Below are positions 56,692 through 64,000 of a stretch of DNA of 64,000 nt, piece by piece. Below the pieces are notes generated by a model that was not told the origin of the DNA, did not search any database, and worked only from the letters and a program-made list of their open reading frames with translations. The number at the start of each line of letters is the position of its first letter. Position 1 is the stretch's first letter. Source of the stretch: Dokdonella_A sp051958935 (GTDB taxonomy: Bacteria; Pseudomonadota; Gammaproteobacteria; Xanthomonadales; Rhodanobacteraceae). Location: assembly GCF_051958935.1 (NCBI RefSeq), contig NZ_JBQCFP010000023.1, positions 1 to 64,000 of the forward strand, in the 5' to 3' direction. Both the position numbers and the translations under genes were made by a program.

Positions 56692-58041
56692 ATGAGCCAA
56701 GCGTTCGAGTTTCCGAAGGACTTTCTCTGGGGCAGCGCCACGTCGGCCTACCAGATCGAAGGCTCACCGCTTGCCGATGGCGCCGGGCCGAGCATCTGGC
56801 ACCGCTTCGTGCGCACGCCGGGCATGGTCCGCGACGGCGACACCGGCGACGTCGCCTGCGACCACTATCGCCGCTACGAGGACGATGTGCGCCTCATGCG
56901 CGAACTCAGCCTGAAGGCATACCGCTTCAGCGTCGCCTGGGCACGCATCCTGCCGGAGGGCAGGGGCCGCGTGAACCCGGGCGGCCTCGCCTTCTACGAT
57001 CGCCTCGTCGATACCCTGCTCGAGAACGGCATCGAGCCGCTGCTCACGCTCTACCACTGGGACCTGCCCGCCGCGCTCGACGATCGCGGCGGCTGGCTCA
57101 ATCCCGACATCGCACACTGGTTCGCCGAGTACGCGTCGGTGATGTACCGCAAGTTCGATGGCCGCGTGAAGAAGTGGGCCACGCTCAACGAACCGTGGGT
57201 CGTGACCGACGGCGGCTACCTGCACGGCGCGCTCGCACCCGGCCACCGCAACCGTTTCGAGGCACCGATCGCGACGCACCACCTGCTGCGCTCGCACGGC
57301 GCCGCGGTGCAGGCGTATCGCGCCGACGGCAAGCACGCGATCGGCCTGGTCGTGAACCTGGAGCCGAAGTACGCGGCGAGCGAAAGCGCCGAGGATCGTG
57401 CCGCGGTGCGCCGTGCCGATGCCTACATGAACCGGCAGTATCTCGACCCGGTGTTCTTCGGCCGCTATCCCGAGGAACTCGCGGAAATCTTCGGCGAGGC
57501 CTGGCCCGAGTGGCCGGCCGGGGACTTCGACCTCATCCGCCAGCCGATCGACTACATCGGCTTCAACTACTACACGCGCAGCGTCACGCGCCACGACGAG
57601 CAGTCGTGGCCGCTGAAGGCTTCGCCGGTGAAACAGCACGCGACCTACACGGAAACGGGTTGGGAGGTGTTCCCGCACGGCCTCATCGACACGCTGGTCT
57701 GGCTGCGCGACCGCTACGGCAATCCACCCGTCTACATCACCGAGAACGGATCCGCGTTCTACGACCCGCCGGTCGCCGAAGGCGACACGCTGGACGATCC
57801 GCTGCGCGTGGACTACCTTCGCAAGCACCTGCGGGCGATCCATGCGGCGATCGGCATGGGTTGCGACGTGCGTGGTTACATGGCGTGGTCGCTGCTCGAC
57901 AACCTCGAGTGGTCGCTCGGTTTCTCCAAGCGGTTCGGCATCGTGCACGTCGACTTCAGGACGCAGAAGCGCACGCCCAAGCGGAGCGCGCGGCTGTATT
58001 CGAAAGTGGTCGAAAGCAACGGTCGCGTCCTCGCCGAGTAG
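56692..58041 (+). CDS. GH1 beta-glucosidase
   Basis: 449 residues, the family length, no signal peptide, so cytoplasmic. It hydrolyses beta-glucosides such as cellobiose. Acid/base E167 in TLNEP and nucleophile E351 in ITENG are present, as is the N-terminal FLWGSATSAYQIEG. AGGGAAGG lies about 4 bases before the ATG. First gene of the run through zwf-glk-pgl-edd-eda; 57 bp separate it from zwf. Its products are glucose units that glk phosphorylates. Confidence 0.96.
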   Translation: MSQAFEFPKDFLWGSATSAYQIEGSPLADGAGPSIWHRFVRTPGMVRDGDTGDVACDHYRRYEDDVRLMRELSLKAYRFSVAWARILPEGRGRVNPGGLAFYDRLVDTLLENGIEPLLTLYHWDLPAALDDRGGWLNPDIAHWFAEYASVMYRKFDGRVKKWATLNEPWVVTDGGYLHGALAPGHRNRFEAPIATHHLLRSHGAAVQAYRADGKHAIGLVVNLEPKYAASESAEDRAAVRRADAYMNRQYLDPVFFGRYPEELAEIFGEAWPEWPAGDFDLIRQPIDYIGFNYYTRSVTRHDEQSWPLKASPVKQHATYTETGWEVFPHGLIDTLVWLRDRYGNPPVYITENGSAFYDPPVAEGDTLDDPLRVDYLRKHLRAIHAAIGMGCDVRGYMAWSLLDNLEWSLGFSKRFGIVHVDFRTQKRTPKRSARLYSKVVESNGRVLAE

Positions 58042-58098
58042 CCGCGCGCCGCGCAGGAGCAAAGGCCGCCGCGGCGGCGCGCGACAAGGAGGCGACAC

Positions 58099-59544
58099 TT
58101 GCACGATACGCTGCTGCTGTTCGGCGCCACCGGCGACCTCGCCGCGCGCCAGCTGTTCCCGTCGCTGCTGCACCTCGCCGTCGACGCGCTGCTGCCCGAC
58201 ACGTTCCGCATCGTCGCGGTCGCGCGCCAGCCGATGACGACGGAGGAGTTCCGCGCCTGGCTCGGCGAGAAGCTCGCCAAGGAAGCATCCGGCAGCGATG
58301 CGGTCGCCGCACTGCTCGCACGCGTGGAGTACGTGCACGTCGACCTCGCCGACGCGGCTGCGATCGCGCCTGCGCTGTCGGCGATCAGCGGCCGTTGCGT
58401 GAGCTACCTCGCCACGCCGCCGTACCTGTTCGTGACGATCGCCCAGGGCCTCAAGGCGGCCGGGTTGCTCGAGGAGCCGTCGCGGCTCGTGCTGGAAAAA
58501 CCGATCGGCAGCGACCTCGCCTCGGCGCGCGCGATCAACGCGGCGCTCGACGCCTGCCTCGGCGAGGACCGCATCTTCCGCATCGATCACTACCTCGGCA
58601 AGGCGGCGGTGCAGAACCTGCTCGCGCTGCGCTTCGGCAACACCCTGCTCGAAGCGGTGTGGCACCACAGGTGGATCGAATCGGTCGACATCCTCGTCGC
58701 CGAAACGGCCGGTGTCGACGGCCGCGAGAGCTACTACGCCGACTACGGCGCGCTGCGCGACATGGTGCAGAACCACGTGCTGCAACTGCTCTGCCTCGTC
58801 GCGATGGAGCCGCCCGCGTCGCTCGACGCCGACGTGCTGCGCGACGAGAAGGTCAAGGTGCTGCGTGCGTTGCGGCCGTACCGCGCCGACAGCGTGGCCG
58901 ACGATTCCGTGCGCGGCCGGTATGAAGCCGGCCTCGTCGATGGCGAACCCGTGCGCGGCTTTTCGCTGCAGGCGGTCAAGGGACGCGAGCCGGTCGAGAC
59001 CTTCGTCGCGCTGCGCGCGTCGATCGACAACTGGCGCTGGGCCGGCGTGCCGTTTCGCCTGTGCACCGGCAAGCGCCTCGCGCAGCGCGTGACCCAGGTC
59101 GTGGTGAATTTCCGGCCGACCTCGCACTGGCTGTTCGAGAAGCCGCGGCGTGAGCGCGCGAGCGCGAACCGCCTCGTGCTGCGCCTGCAGCCGAGCGAGA
59201 ACATCGAACTCGAGCTCATGAGCAGCCTCGCCGGACCCGAATGGGGCGCGCTGCAGTTGCAGCCGCTGCCGCTCGACCTCTCGATGGAACCGCCGCTACG
59301 CAGGCGCATCGCCTACGAGCGCCTGCTGCTCGACGCGCTCAACGGCAACTCGACGCTGTTCGTGCGCAGCGACGAAGTCGAGGCGGCGTGGGCTTGGATC
59401 GACAGCATCGAGTCGGCCTGGCGCGAAGCCGATGCGCCGATCCTGCCGTACATGGCCGGCAGCTGGGGTCCCGGCGCCGCGGCGGATTTCCTGCGCAACC
59501 TGCCGACCTCGGCCGAACGCGCGCGCGCGGCGCGCAAGGCGTGA
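58099..59544 (+). CDS. zwf: Glucose-6-phosphate 1-dehydrogenase
   Basis: 481 residues. It oxidises glucose-6-phosphate to 6-phosphogluconolactone with NAD(P)+. The dinucleotide motif LFGATGDLAARQLFPSL is at the N terminus, and the active-site motif is RIDHYLGKAAVQN (D163, H164, K168). The start is TTG at 58099 with AAGGAGG 6 bases upstream. Its TGA overlaps the glk ATG (TGATG). Confidence 0.97.
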   Translation: MHDTLLLFGATGDLAARQLFPSLLHLAVDALLPDTFRIVAVARQPMTTEEFRAWLGEKLAKEASGSDAVAALLARVEYVHVDLADAAAIAPALSAISGRCVSYLATPPYLFVTIAQGLKAAGLLEEPSRLVLEKPIGSDLASARAINAALDACLGEDRIFRIDHYLGKAAVQNLLALRFGNTLLEAVWHHRWIESVDILVAETAGVDGRESYYADYGALRDMVQNHVLQLLCLVAMEPPASLDADVLRDEKVKVLRALRPYRADSVADDSVRGRYEAGLVDGEPVRGFSLQAVKGREPVETFVALRASIDNWRWAGVPFRLCTGKRLAQRVTQVVVNFRPTSHWLFEKPRRERASANRLVLRLQPSENIELELMSSLAGPEWGALQLQPLPLDLSMEPPLRRRIAYERLLLDALNGNSTLFVRSDEVEAAWAWIDSIESAWREADAPILPYMAGSWGPGAAADFLRNLPTSAERARAARKA

Positions 59545-60548
59545 TGGAGAGGCCGGCCGGCGAGTGGGTGCTGCTCGCCGACGTCGGCGGCACCAACGTG
59601 CGCTTCGCGCTCGCCGACACGGGCGCGGCGATGCCGCTGCTCGGCGACAGCGTGCGGCGTCGCCGCGTCGCCGACTTCGCGAGCTTCGGCGACGCCGCGC
59701 GCGACTATCTCAAAGCCTTGCCGCAACGCCCGCGTCGCGGCGTGTTCGCGGTCGCCGGGCCGGTCACCGGCGACAGCGTGCGGATGACCAATCACCCGTG
59801 GCTGCTCTCGCGCAGCGCGCTCATGGACGAACTCGCCCTCGGCGAACTGAGCATCGTCAACGACTTCGCCGCGATGAGCCACTGCGTTCCGCTGCTCGGC
59901 GCGCGCGACGTCCATCCGCTCGGCGGCGCGCACCGCGCGGCCGATCCGCACCGGCGTTGCACGTATGCGATCGTCGGCCCCGGTACCGGCCTCGGCGTCG
60001 GCGGGCTGATCGTCGAGCAGGGGCGCTACATTGCGCTCGAGACCGAGGGCGGCCATGTCGGCTTCGCGCCCGGCGACGAGGTCGAACTCGAGGTGCTGCG
60101 CCGGCTCATTCCGCGCTTCGGGCGCGTGTCGGCCGAGCGCGTGCTGTGCGGTTCGGGCCTCGTGAACCTGCATGCGGCGCTGCATCCGGACGCTGCGCCA
60201 CGCACGACGCCGGAGGCGATCACCGCGGCCGCCGCGGACGACCCTGCCTGCAGCGCGACGCTCGATCGCTTCTGCGCGATGCTCGGCTCGATCGCGGGCG
60301 ACTTCGCGCTCGCATTCGGTGCGTGGGACGGCGTATACATCTCAGGCGGGCTCACGCCGAAATTGCTCGCGCGCCTCGAGGCCGGCGAGTTCCGCCGCCG
60401 CTTCGAATCGAAGGGTCGCTATGCGCGCGTGCTCGCGAACGTGCCGACGATCGCCGTGTTGCACGAAGACGCGGGCCTGCTCGGGGCCGCTGCGCTCGCG
60501 GTGCTCGATGCGGGGCGTGCGCTGGCGCCGGTACAGGCTCCGGCATGA
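59544..60548 (+). CDS. glk: Glucokinase
   Basis: 334 residues. It phosphorylates glucose with ATP. The Glk N-terminal phosphate loop LLADVGGTNVRFALAD, the catalytic SIVNDFAAM, and IVGPGTGLGVGGL with the glucose-binding ALETEGGHVGFAP are all present. The ATG overlaps zwf's stop by one base and its own stop overlaps pgl's ATG (ATGA). Confidence 0.96.
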   Translation: MERPAGEWVLLADVGGTNVRFALADTGAAMPLLGDSVRRRRVADFASFGDAARDYLKALPQRPRRGVFAVAGPVTGDSVRMTNHPWLLSRSALMDELALGELSIVNDFAAMSHCVPLLGARDVHPLGGAHRAADPHRRCTYAIVGPGTGLGVGGLIVEQGRYIALETEGGHVGFAPGDEVELEVLRRLIPRFGRVSAERVLCGSGLVNLHAALHPDAAPRTTPEAITAAAADDPACSATLDRFCAMLGSIAGDFALAFGAWDGVYISGGLTPKLLARLEAGEFRRRFESKGRYARVLANVPTIAVLHEDAGLLGAAALAVLDAGRALAPVQAPA

Positions 60549-61270
60549 ATGCATCGTCGCCCCATGCATGGCATGCGAGCGCCGACGAATCGTCGTGGGC
60601 GCGCGGTGCTGCGGACCGGTTGCGCGACGCGCTTGCGACGACGCTCGCGCGCGCGCCGCGCGCGCTGATCCTGTTCTCGGGCGGCAGCACGCCTGCGCCG
60701 GTGCACCGAACGCTTGCCGCGGCGGAGCTCGACTGGTCGCGCGTCGTCGTCTCGCTCGTCGACGAGCGGGACGTGGAGCCCGATGCCGACGGCAGCAATG
60801 CGCGCCTCGCCGTGGAGACGCTGCTGGTCGGCCATGCCGCCGCCGCGGAATTCTGGCCGTTGCGCCCTCCACACACCGCGCTCGCCGCTGCGGTCGATGC
60901 CGCCAACGCGCGCTGGCACGCGGCGGGCGGCGCGCTCGAACTCGCCGCGGTCGTGCTCGGCATGGGCGAAGACGCGCACACGGCATCGCTGTTCCCGGGC
61001 TCGCGCGGGCTCGCCGCCGCGCTCGCCTCGCCCGAGCCGTACGCAGCGATCGATGCGAGCGGTTGCCCGGGCGCCGGGCATTGGCCACGACGCATCAGCC
61101 TCACGCCCGCGGGCTGGGCCGGTGCAGCGACACGCCTGCTGCTGCTGCGTGGTGACGCCAAGCGCTCGGTATTCGAACGCGCGATGAACGCGGACGCGCT
61201 GCACGCGCCTGTGCGCGCCGCGCTTGATGTGGGCACCACGGCTCTCCATGTCCACTGGTGCGCCGCATGA
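60545..61270 (+). CDS. pgl: 6-phosphogluconolactonase
   Basis: 241 residues, DevB type. It hydrolyses 6-phosphogluconolactone to 6-phosphogluconate. Motifs include ALILFSGGSTPAPVHRTLAA, VSLVDERDVEPDADGSNARL, and GMGEDAHTASLFPG with the catalytic His. Its ATG overlaps glk's stop. It ends 25 bp before edd. Confidence 0.95.
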   Translation: MNASSPHAWHASADESSWARGAADRLRDALATTLARAPRALILFSGGSTPAPVHRTLAAAELDWSRVVVSLVDERDVEPDADGSNARLAVETLLVGHAAAAEFWPLRPPHTALAAAVDAANARWHAAGGALELAAVVLGMGEDAHTASLFPGSRGLAAALASPEPYAAIDASGCPGAGHWPRRISLTPAGWAGAATRLLLLRGDAKRSVFERAMNADALHAPVRAALDVGTTALHVHWCAA

Positions 61271-61295
61271 GGTGGCGCTGCTCCGGAGTCCATTC

Positions 61296-63209
61296 ATGTC
61301 CATGAATCCGCGCATCGAGGCCGTGACGCAGCGCATCCGCGAGCGCAGCGCCGCGACGCGCGCCGCCTATCTCGCGCTCGTCGAAGGCGCGCGCTCGCGC
61401 GGGCCCAATCGCAGTCATCTTTCCTGCGGCAATCTCGCGCACGTCGCGGCCGGTTGCGGCGCGGCCGACAAGGCGGCACTGATGGGGACTGCGAGGCCGA
61501 ACATCGGCATCGTCACCGCCTACAACGACATGCTGTCGGCTCACGAGCCGTTCGAAACGTATCCGGCGCTGATCCGCGAAACGGCGCGCTCGGTCGGCGC
61601 GACCGCGCAGGTCGCCGGCGGCGTGCCCGCGATGTGCGACGGCGTGACGCAGGGCCGCGTCGGCATGGAACTGTCGCTGTTCAGCCGCGACGTGATCGCG
61701 CAGGCGACCGGTATCGCGCTCTGCCACGACGCCTTCGACGCCGCGCTCTGCCTCGGCGTGTGCGACAAGATCGTGCCGGGCCTCCTGATCGGCGCGCTCG
61801 CGTTCGGCCACCTGCCGGTCGTGTTCGCGCCCGCGGGGCCGATGCCGTCGGGCCTGCCGAACAAGGAGAAGGCCGCCGTGCGCGAGCGCTACGCGGCCGG
61901 CCAGGCGACGCGCGAGGAACTGCTCGCCGCCGAGTCCGCCTCGTACCACGCGCCCGGCACCTGCACGTTCTACGGCACCGCGAACTCGAACCAGATCCTG
62001 CTCGAGGCGATGGGCCTGCAGTTGCCGGGCACGTCGTTCGTCAATCCCGGCACGCCGTTGCGCGACGCGTTCACGCGTGCGGCGACGGTACGCGCGGCAG
62101 CGATCACCGCGCTCGGCGACGATTACCGCCCGATCGGCCGCCTCGTCGACGAGCGCGCGCTGGTCAATGCGATCGTCGCTCTGCTCGCGACCGGCGGCTC
62201 GACCAACCACACGATCCATTTCGTCGCGGTCGCGCGTGCCGCCGGCCTGCTCGTGACCTGGGAAGATTTCGACGACCTTGCCGCGAACGTGCCGTTGCTC
62301 GCGCGCATCTATCCGAACGGCGATGCCGACGTGAACCGCTTCCATGCCGCGGGCGGTACGGCGTTCGTGTTCCGCGAGTTGCTCGACGCCGGCCTATTGC
62401 ATGACGTCGAGACGATCGTGCCGGGCGGTCTGCGCGCCTACGCGCGCGAAGCGCGGCTCGGCGCGGATGGTGTGGACTACGTGGAGGCGGTAGCGACGAG
62501 CGGCGACGACGAGATCGTGCGCCCCGCGAGTGCGCCGTTCGAGGCGACCGGCGGGCTGCGTCTGCTGCAGGGCAATCTCGGCCGAGCGCTCGTCAAGATC
62601 TCCGCGGTAAAGCCGCAGCATCGGCGCGTAGAGGCGCCTGCGGTCGTGGTCGACGACCCCGGCCGCCTGCGCGAGCTGCACAAGCAGGGCGGCCTGCCGC
62701 GCGACTTCGTCGCGGTCGTGCGCTATCAGGGCCCGCGCGCGAACGGCATGCCGGAGATGCACAGCCTCATGCCGCTGCTCGGCATGTTGCAGAACCAGGG
62801 GCGCCACGTCGCGCTCGTCACCGATGGTCGCCTCTCGGGCGCGTCGGGCAAGGTGCCGTCGGCGATCCACGTGACGCCGGAGGCTGACCTCGGCGGTGGC
62901 ATCGCGCTCGTGCGTGACGGCGACATCGTGCTGCTCGATTGCGAAGGCGGCATGCTCGAAGCGCGCGTCGACGCGGCGACGTGGGGCGCCCGCCGGCCCG
63001 CGCCGAACGGCTCGCCGGCGGGCCTCGACATCGGCCGCGCGCTGTTCGCGCTCAGCCGCGCCGATGTGGGCCCGGCCGACGAAGGCGCGCTGTCGATCTC
63101 GTGCGGCCCGCCGCGGCCGCCCGCGCCGGTCGGCGAGCGACGCACCGAAACCGAATACGACCTCGGCCGCGTCGCGGCGCACGCGCCGTTCGAGGCGAAG
63201 GATGCCTGA
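61296..63209 (+). CDS. edd: Phosphogluconate dehydratase
   Basis: 637 residues. It dehydrates 6-phosphogluconate to KDPG, using a 4Fe-4S cluster. Cluster Cys are in AMCDGVTQG and CLGVCDKIVPG. Conserved segments include NIGIVTAYNDMLSAHEPFE, PNKEKAAVRERYAAG, and GGSTNHTIH. The start MSMNPRIEAV is used: GGAG lies 7 bases upstream. An ATG 2 codons later is possible. Its stop overlaps the eda start. Confidence 0.97.
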   Translation: MSMNPRIEAVTQRIRERSAATRAAYLALVEGARSRGPNRSHLSCGNLAHVAAGCGAADKAALMGTARPNIGIVTAYNDMLSAHEPFETYPALIRETARSVGATAQVAGGVPAMCDGVTQGRVGMELSLFSRDVIAQATGIALCHDAFDAALCLGVCDKIVPGLLIGALAFGHLPVVFAPAGPMPSGLPNKEKAAVRERYAAGQATREELLAAESASYHAPGTCTFYGTANSNQILLEAMGLQLPGTSFVNPGTPLRDAFTRAATVRAAAITALGDDYRPIGRLVDERALVNAIVALLATGGSTNHTIHFVAVARAAGLLVTWEDFDDLAANVPLLARIYPNGDADVNRFHAAGGTAFVFRELLDAGLLHDVETIVPGGLRAYAREARLGADGVDYVEAVATSGDDEIVRPASAPFEATGGLRLLQGNLGRALVKISAVKPQHRRVEAPAVVVDDPGRLRELHKQGGLPRDFVAVVRYQGPRANGMPEMHSLMPLLGMLQNQGRHVALVTDGRLSGASGKVPSAIHVTPEADLGGGIALVRDGDIVLLDCEGGMLEARVDAATWGARRPAPNGSPAGLDIGRALFALSRADVGPADEGALSISCGPPRPPAPVGERRTETEYDLGRVAAHAPFEAKDA

Positions 63210-63885
63210 GACCATGGCCGCTGCGAGCCTCGAGAACACGCAACACGCGGCGATCGGACTGCTGCGCGCCACGCGCATCCTGCCGGTCGTCACCGTCGCC
63301 TCGGCGGAGCAGGGCGTCGCCGTCGCGCGCGCGTTGGTTGCCGGCGGCATCCGCGCGATCGAGATCACGTTGCGCACGGCCGCGGCGATCGACGCGATCG
63401 CCGCGGTGAAGCGCGACGTCGCCGGCATCGCGGTCGGCGCGGGCACCGTGCTCACGCCGCGGCAGCTCGACGACGTGCGCGCTGCGGGCGCGGAATTCCT
63501 CGTCACGCCCGGCACGCCGCCCGCGCTCGCGGACGCGCTCGCCGCGTGCGGCCTGCCGGCGGTTCCGGGCGCGGCGACGCCGACGGAACTCCTCGCGCTG
63601 CGCGCGCGTGGATTCCGCGTCTGCAAGCTGTTCCCGGCCAGCGCGGTCGGCGGCCTGCCGCTCGTGCGCGCGCTGCAGGCACCACTCGCCGACGTGCTGT
63701 TGTGCCCGACCGGCGGCATCGGCGAAGCCGATGCACCGCAGTACCTCGCCGAGCGCAATGTCGCCTGCGTCGGCGGCTCGTGGATGGTGCGCGCGGACTG
63801 GATCGCCGAGGGCCGCTACGATCTCGTCAGCGAGGCGTCGGCACGCTCACTCGCAGCGATCGGGGCTGCACTCGCCCAAGACTGA
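63202..63885 (+). CDS. eda: KDPG aldolase
   Basis: 227 residues. It cleaves KDPG to pyruvate and glyceraldehyde-3-phosphate, the last step of the Entner-Doudoroff pathway. The Schiff-base lysine is K142 (RVCKLFPAS) and the acid/base Glu is E54 (IEITLRT). The start at 63202 overlaps edd by 8 bp and has GAGG 6 bases upstream; an ATG at 63214 is an alternative. It may also process related 2-keto-4-hydroxy acids. Confidence 0.96.
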   Translation: MPETMAAASLENTQHAAIGLLRATRILPVVTVASAEQGVAVARALVAGGIRAIEITLRTAAAIDAIAAVKRDVAGIAVGAGTVLTPRQLDDVRAAGAEFLVTPGTPPALADALAACGLPAVPGAATPTELLALRARGFRVCKLFPASAVGGLPLVRALQAPLADVLLCPTGGIGEADAPQYLAERNVACVGGSWMVRADWIAEGRYDLVSEASARSLAAIGAALAQD

Positions 63886-63898
63886 TCAGCGCGCCTGA

Positions 63899-64000
63899 TC
63901 AGCGCGCGCGGCGCGCGTCGATCACGAGGTCGGCCGGCAGCGCGCGGATGCGCACTTCGCGACGGTCCGCTTCCACGGTCTTGCCGTCGAGTCGGATGCG
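63899..64000 (-). CDS. 3' end of an unidentified gene (runs off the window)
   Basis: The last 33 codons and stop of a gene on the minus strand, with codon use like its neighbours (RIRLDGKTVEADRREVRIRA, then LPADLVIDARRAR). Too short to identify. It converges on eda, with 13 bp between the stops. Confidence 0.6.
   Translation of the reverse strand, partial: RIRLDGKTVEADRREVRIRALPADLVIDARRAR

Overview
The window is very GC-rich and almost fully coding. It looks like the chromosome of a gammaproteobacterium of the order Lysobacterales (Xanthomonadales), most like Rhodanobacteraceae/Dokdonella. The reasons are the lexA-imuA-imuB-dnaE2 cassette, the zwf-glk-pgl-edd-eda order, many secreted proteases, C-terminal 'F-x-DGFEP' tails on exported proteins, and MITE-like palindromic repeats. 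The assignment rests on gene content and motifs, not on a database search.

Layout. 0-3.5 kb: repeats, a secreted M14 carboxypeptidase and a repeat-type helical protein. 3.6-8.5 kb: ligA, a glycine-rich membrane protein, a frameshifted and truncated remnant resembling Wadjet jetA, and epmA. 8.7-13.2 kb: a two-gene operon for a lipase-like hydrolase and a secreted partner, an MFS transporter and a DUF2461 protein. 13.3-22 kb: sbcB and orn (divergent), then the SOS mutagenesis operon lexA-imuA-imuB-dnaE2 with a GTAC-N4-GTAC operator. 22-32 kb: a secreted M4 metalloprotease, ppsA and its divergent regulator ppsR, a subtilisin-like protease and an FG-GAP protein.

32-38.7 kb holds the most unusual locus: exported protein, FHA-GAF protein, membrane Ser/Thr kinase with a TPR tail, soluble NarL-type histidine kinase, and response regulator. 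The last four overlap one another by ATGA. Divergent from it is an exported two-repeat protein whose Asp/Gly-rich tail has been shifted out of frame. 40-44.5 kb: a DUF1249 protein, a repeat-rich gap, a SulP transporter and a doubly frameshifted surface-protein gene. 44.6-44.9 kb: tRNA-Ala, tRNA-Glu and tRNA-Asp. 45-52.7 kb: an uncharacterised protein, an Atm1-type ABC exporter, a DUF4399 protein, a DUF885 lipoprotein and a CpdB-type lipoprotein.

52.8-55.2 kb: gltX, a zinc-ribbon membrane protein and zur. 55.2-63.9 kb: a sugar-uptake region. A MalK-type ATPase, followed by a broken SGNH hydrolase, diverges from GH1 beta-glucosidase-zwf-glk-pgl-edd-eda. This set takes beta-glucosides to glucose, glucose-6-phosphate, 6-phosphogluconate, KDPG, and then pyruvate plus glyceraldehyde-3-phosphate. 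A LacI-family operator lies in the divergent promoter. The window ends inside another gene on the minus strand.

At least four loci carry apparent single-base frameshifts (jetA remnant, Asp/Gly-tail gene, surface-protein gene, SGNH hydrolase). Real decay and assembly error cannot be told apart from one sequence.
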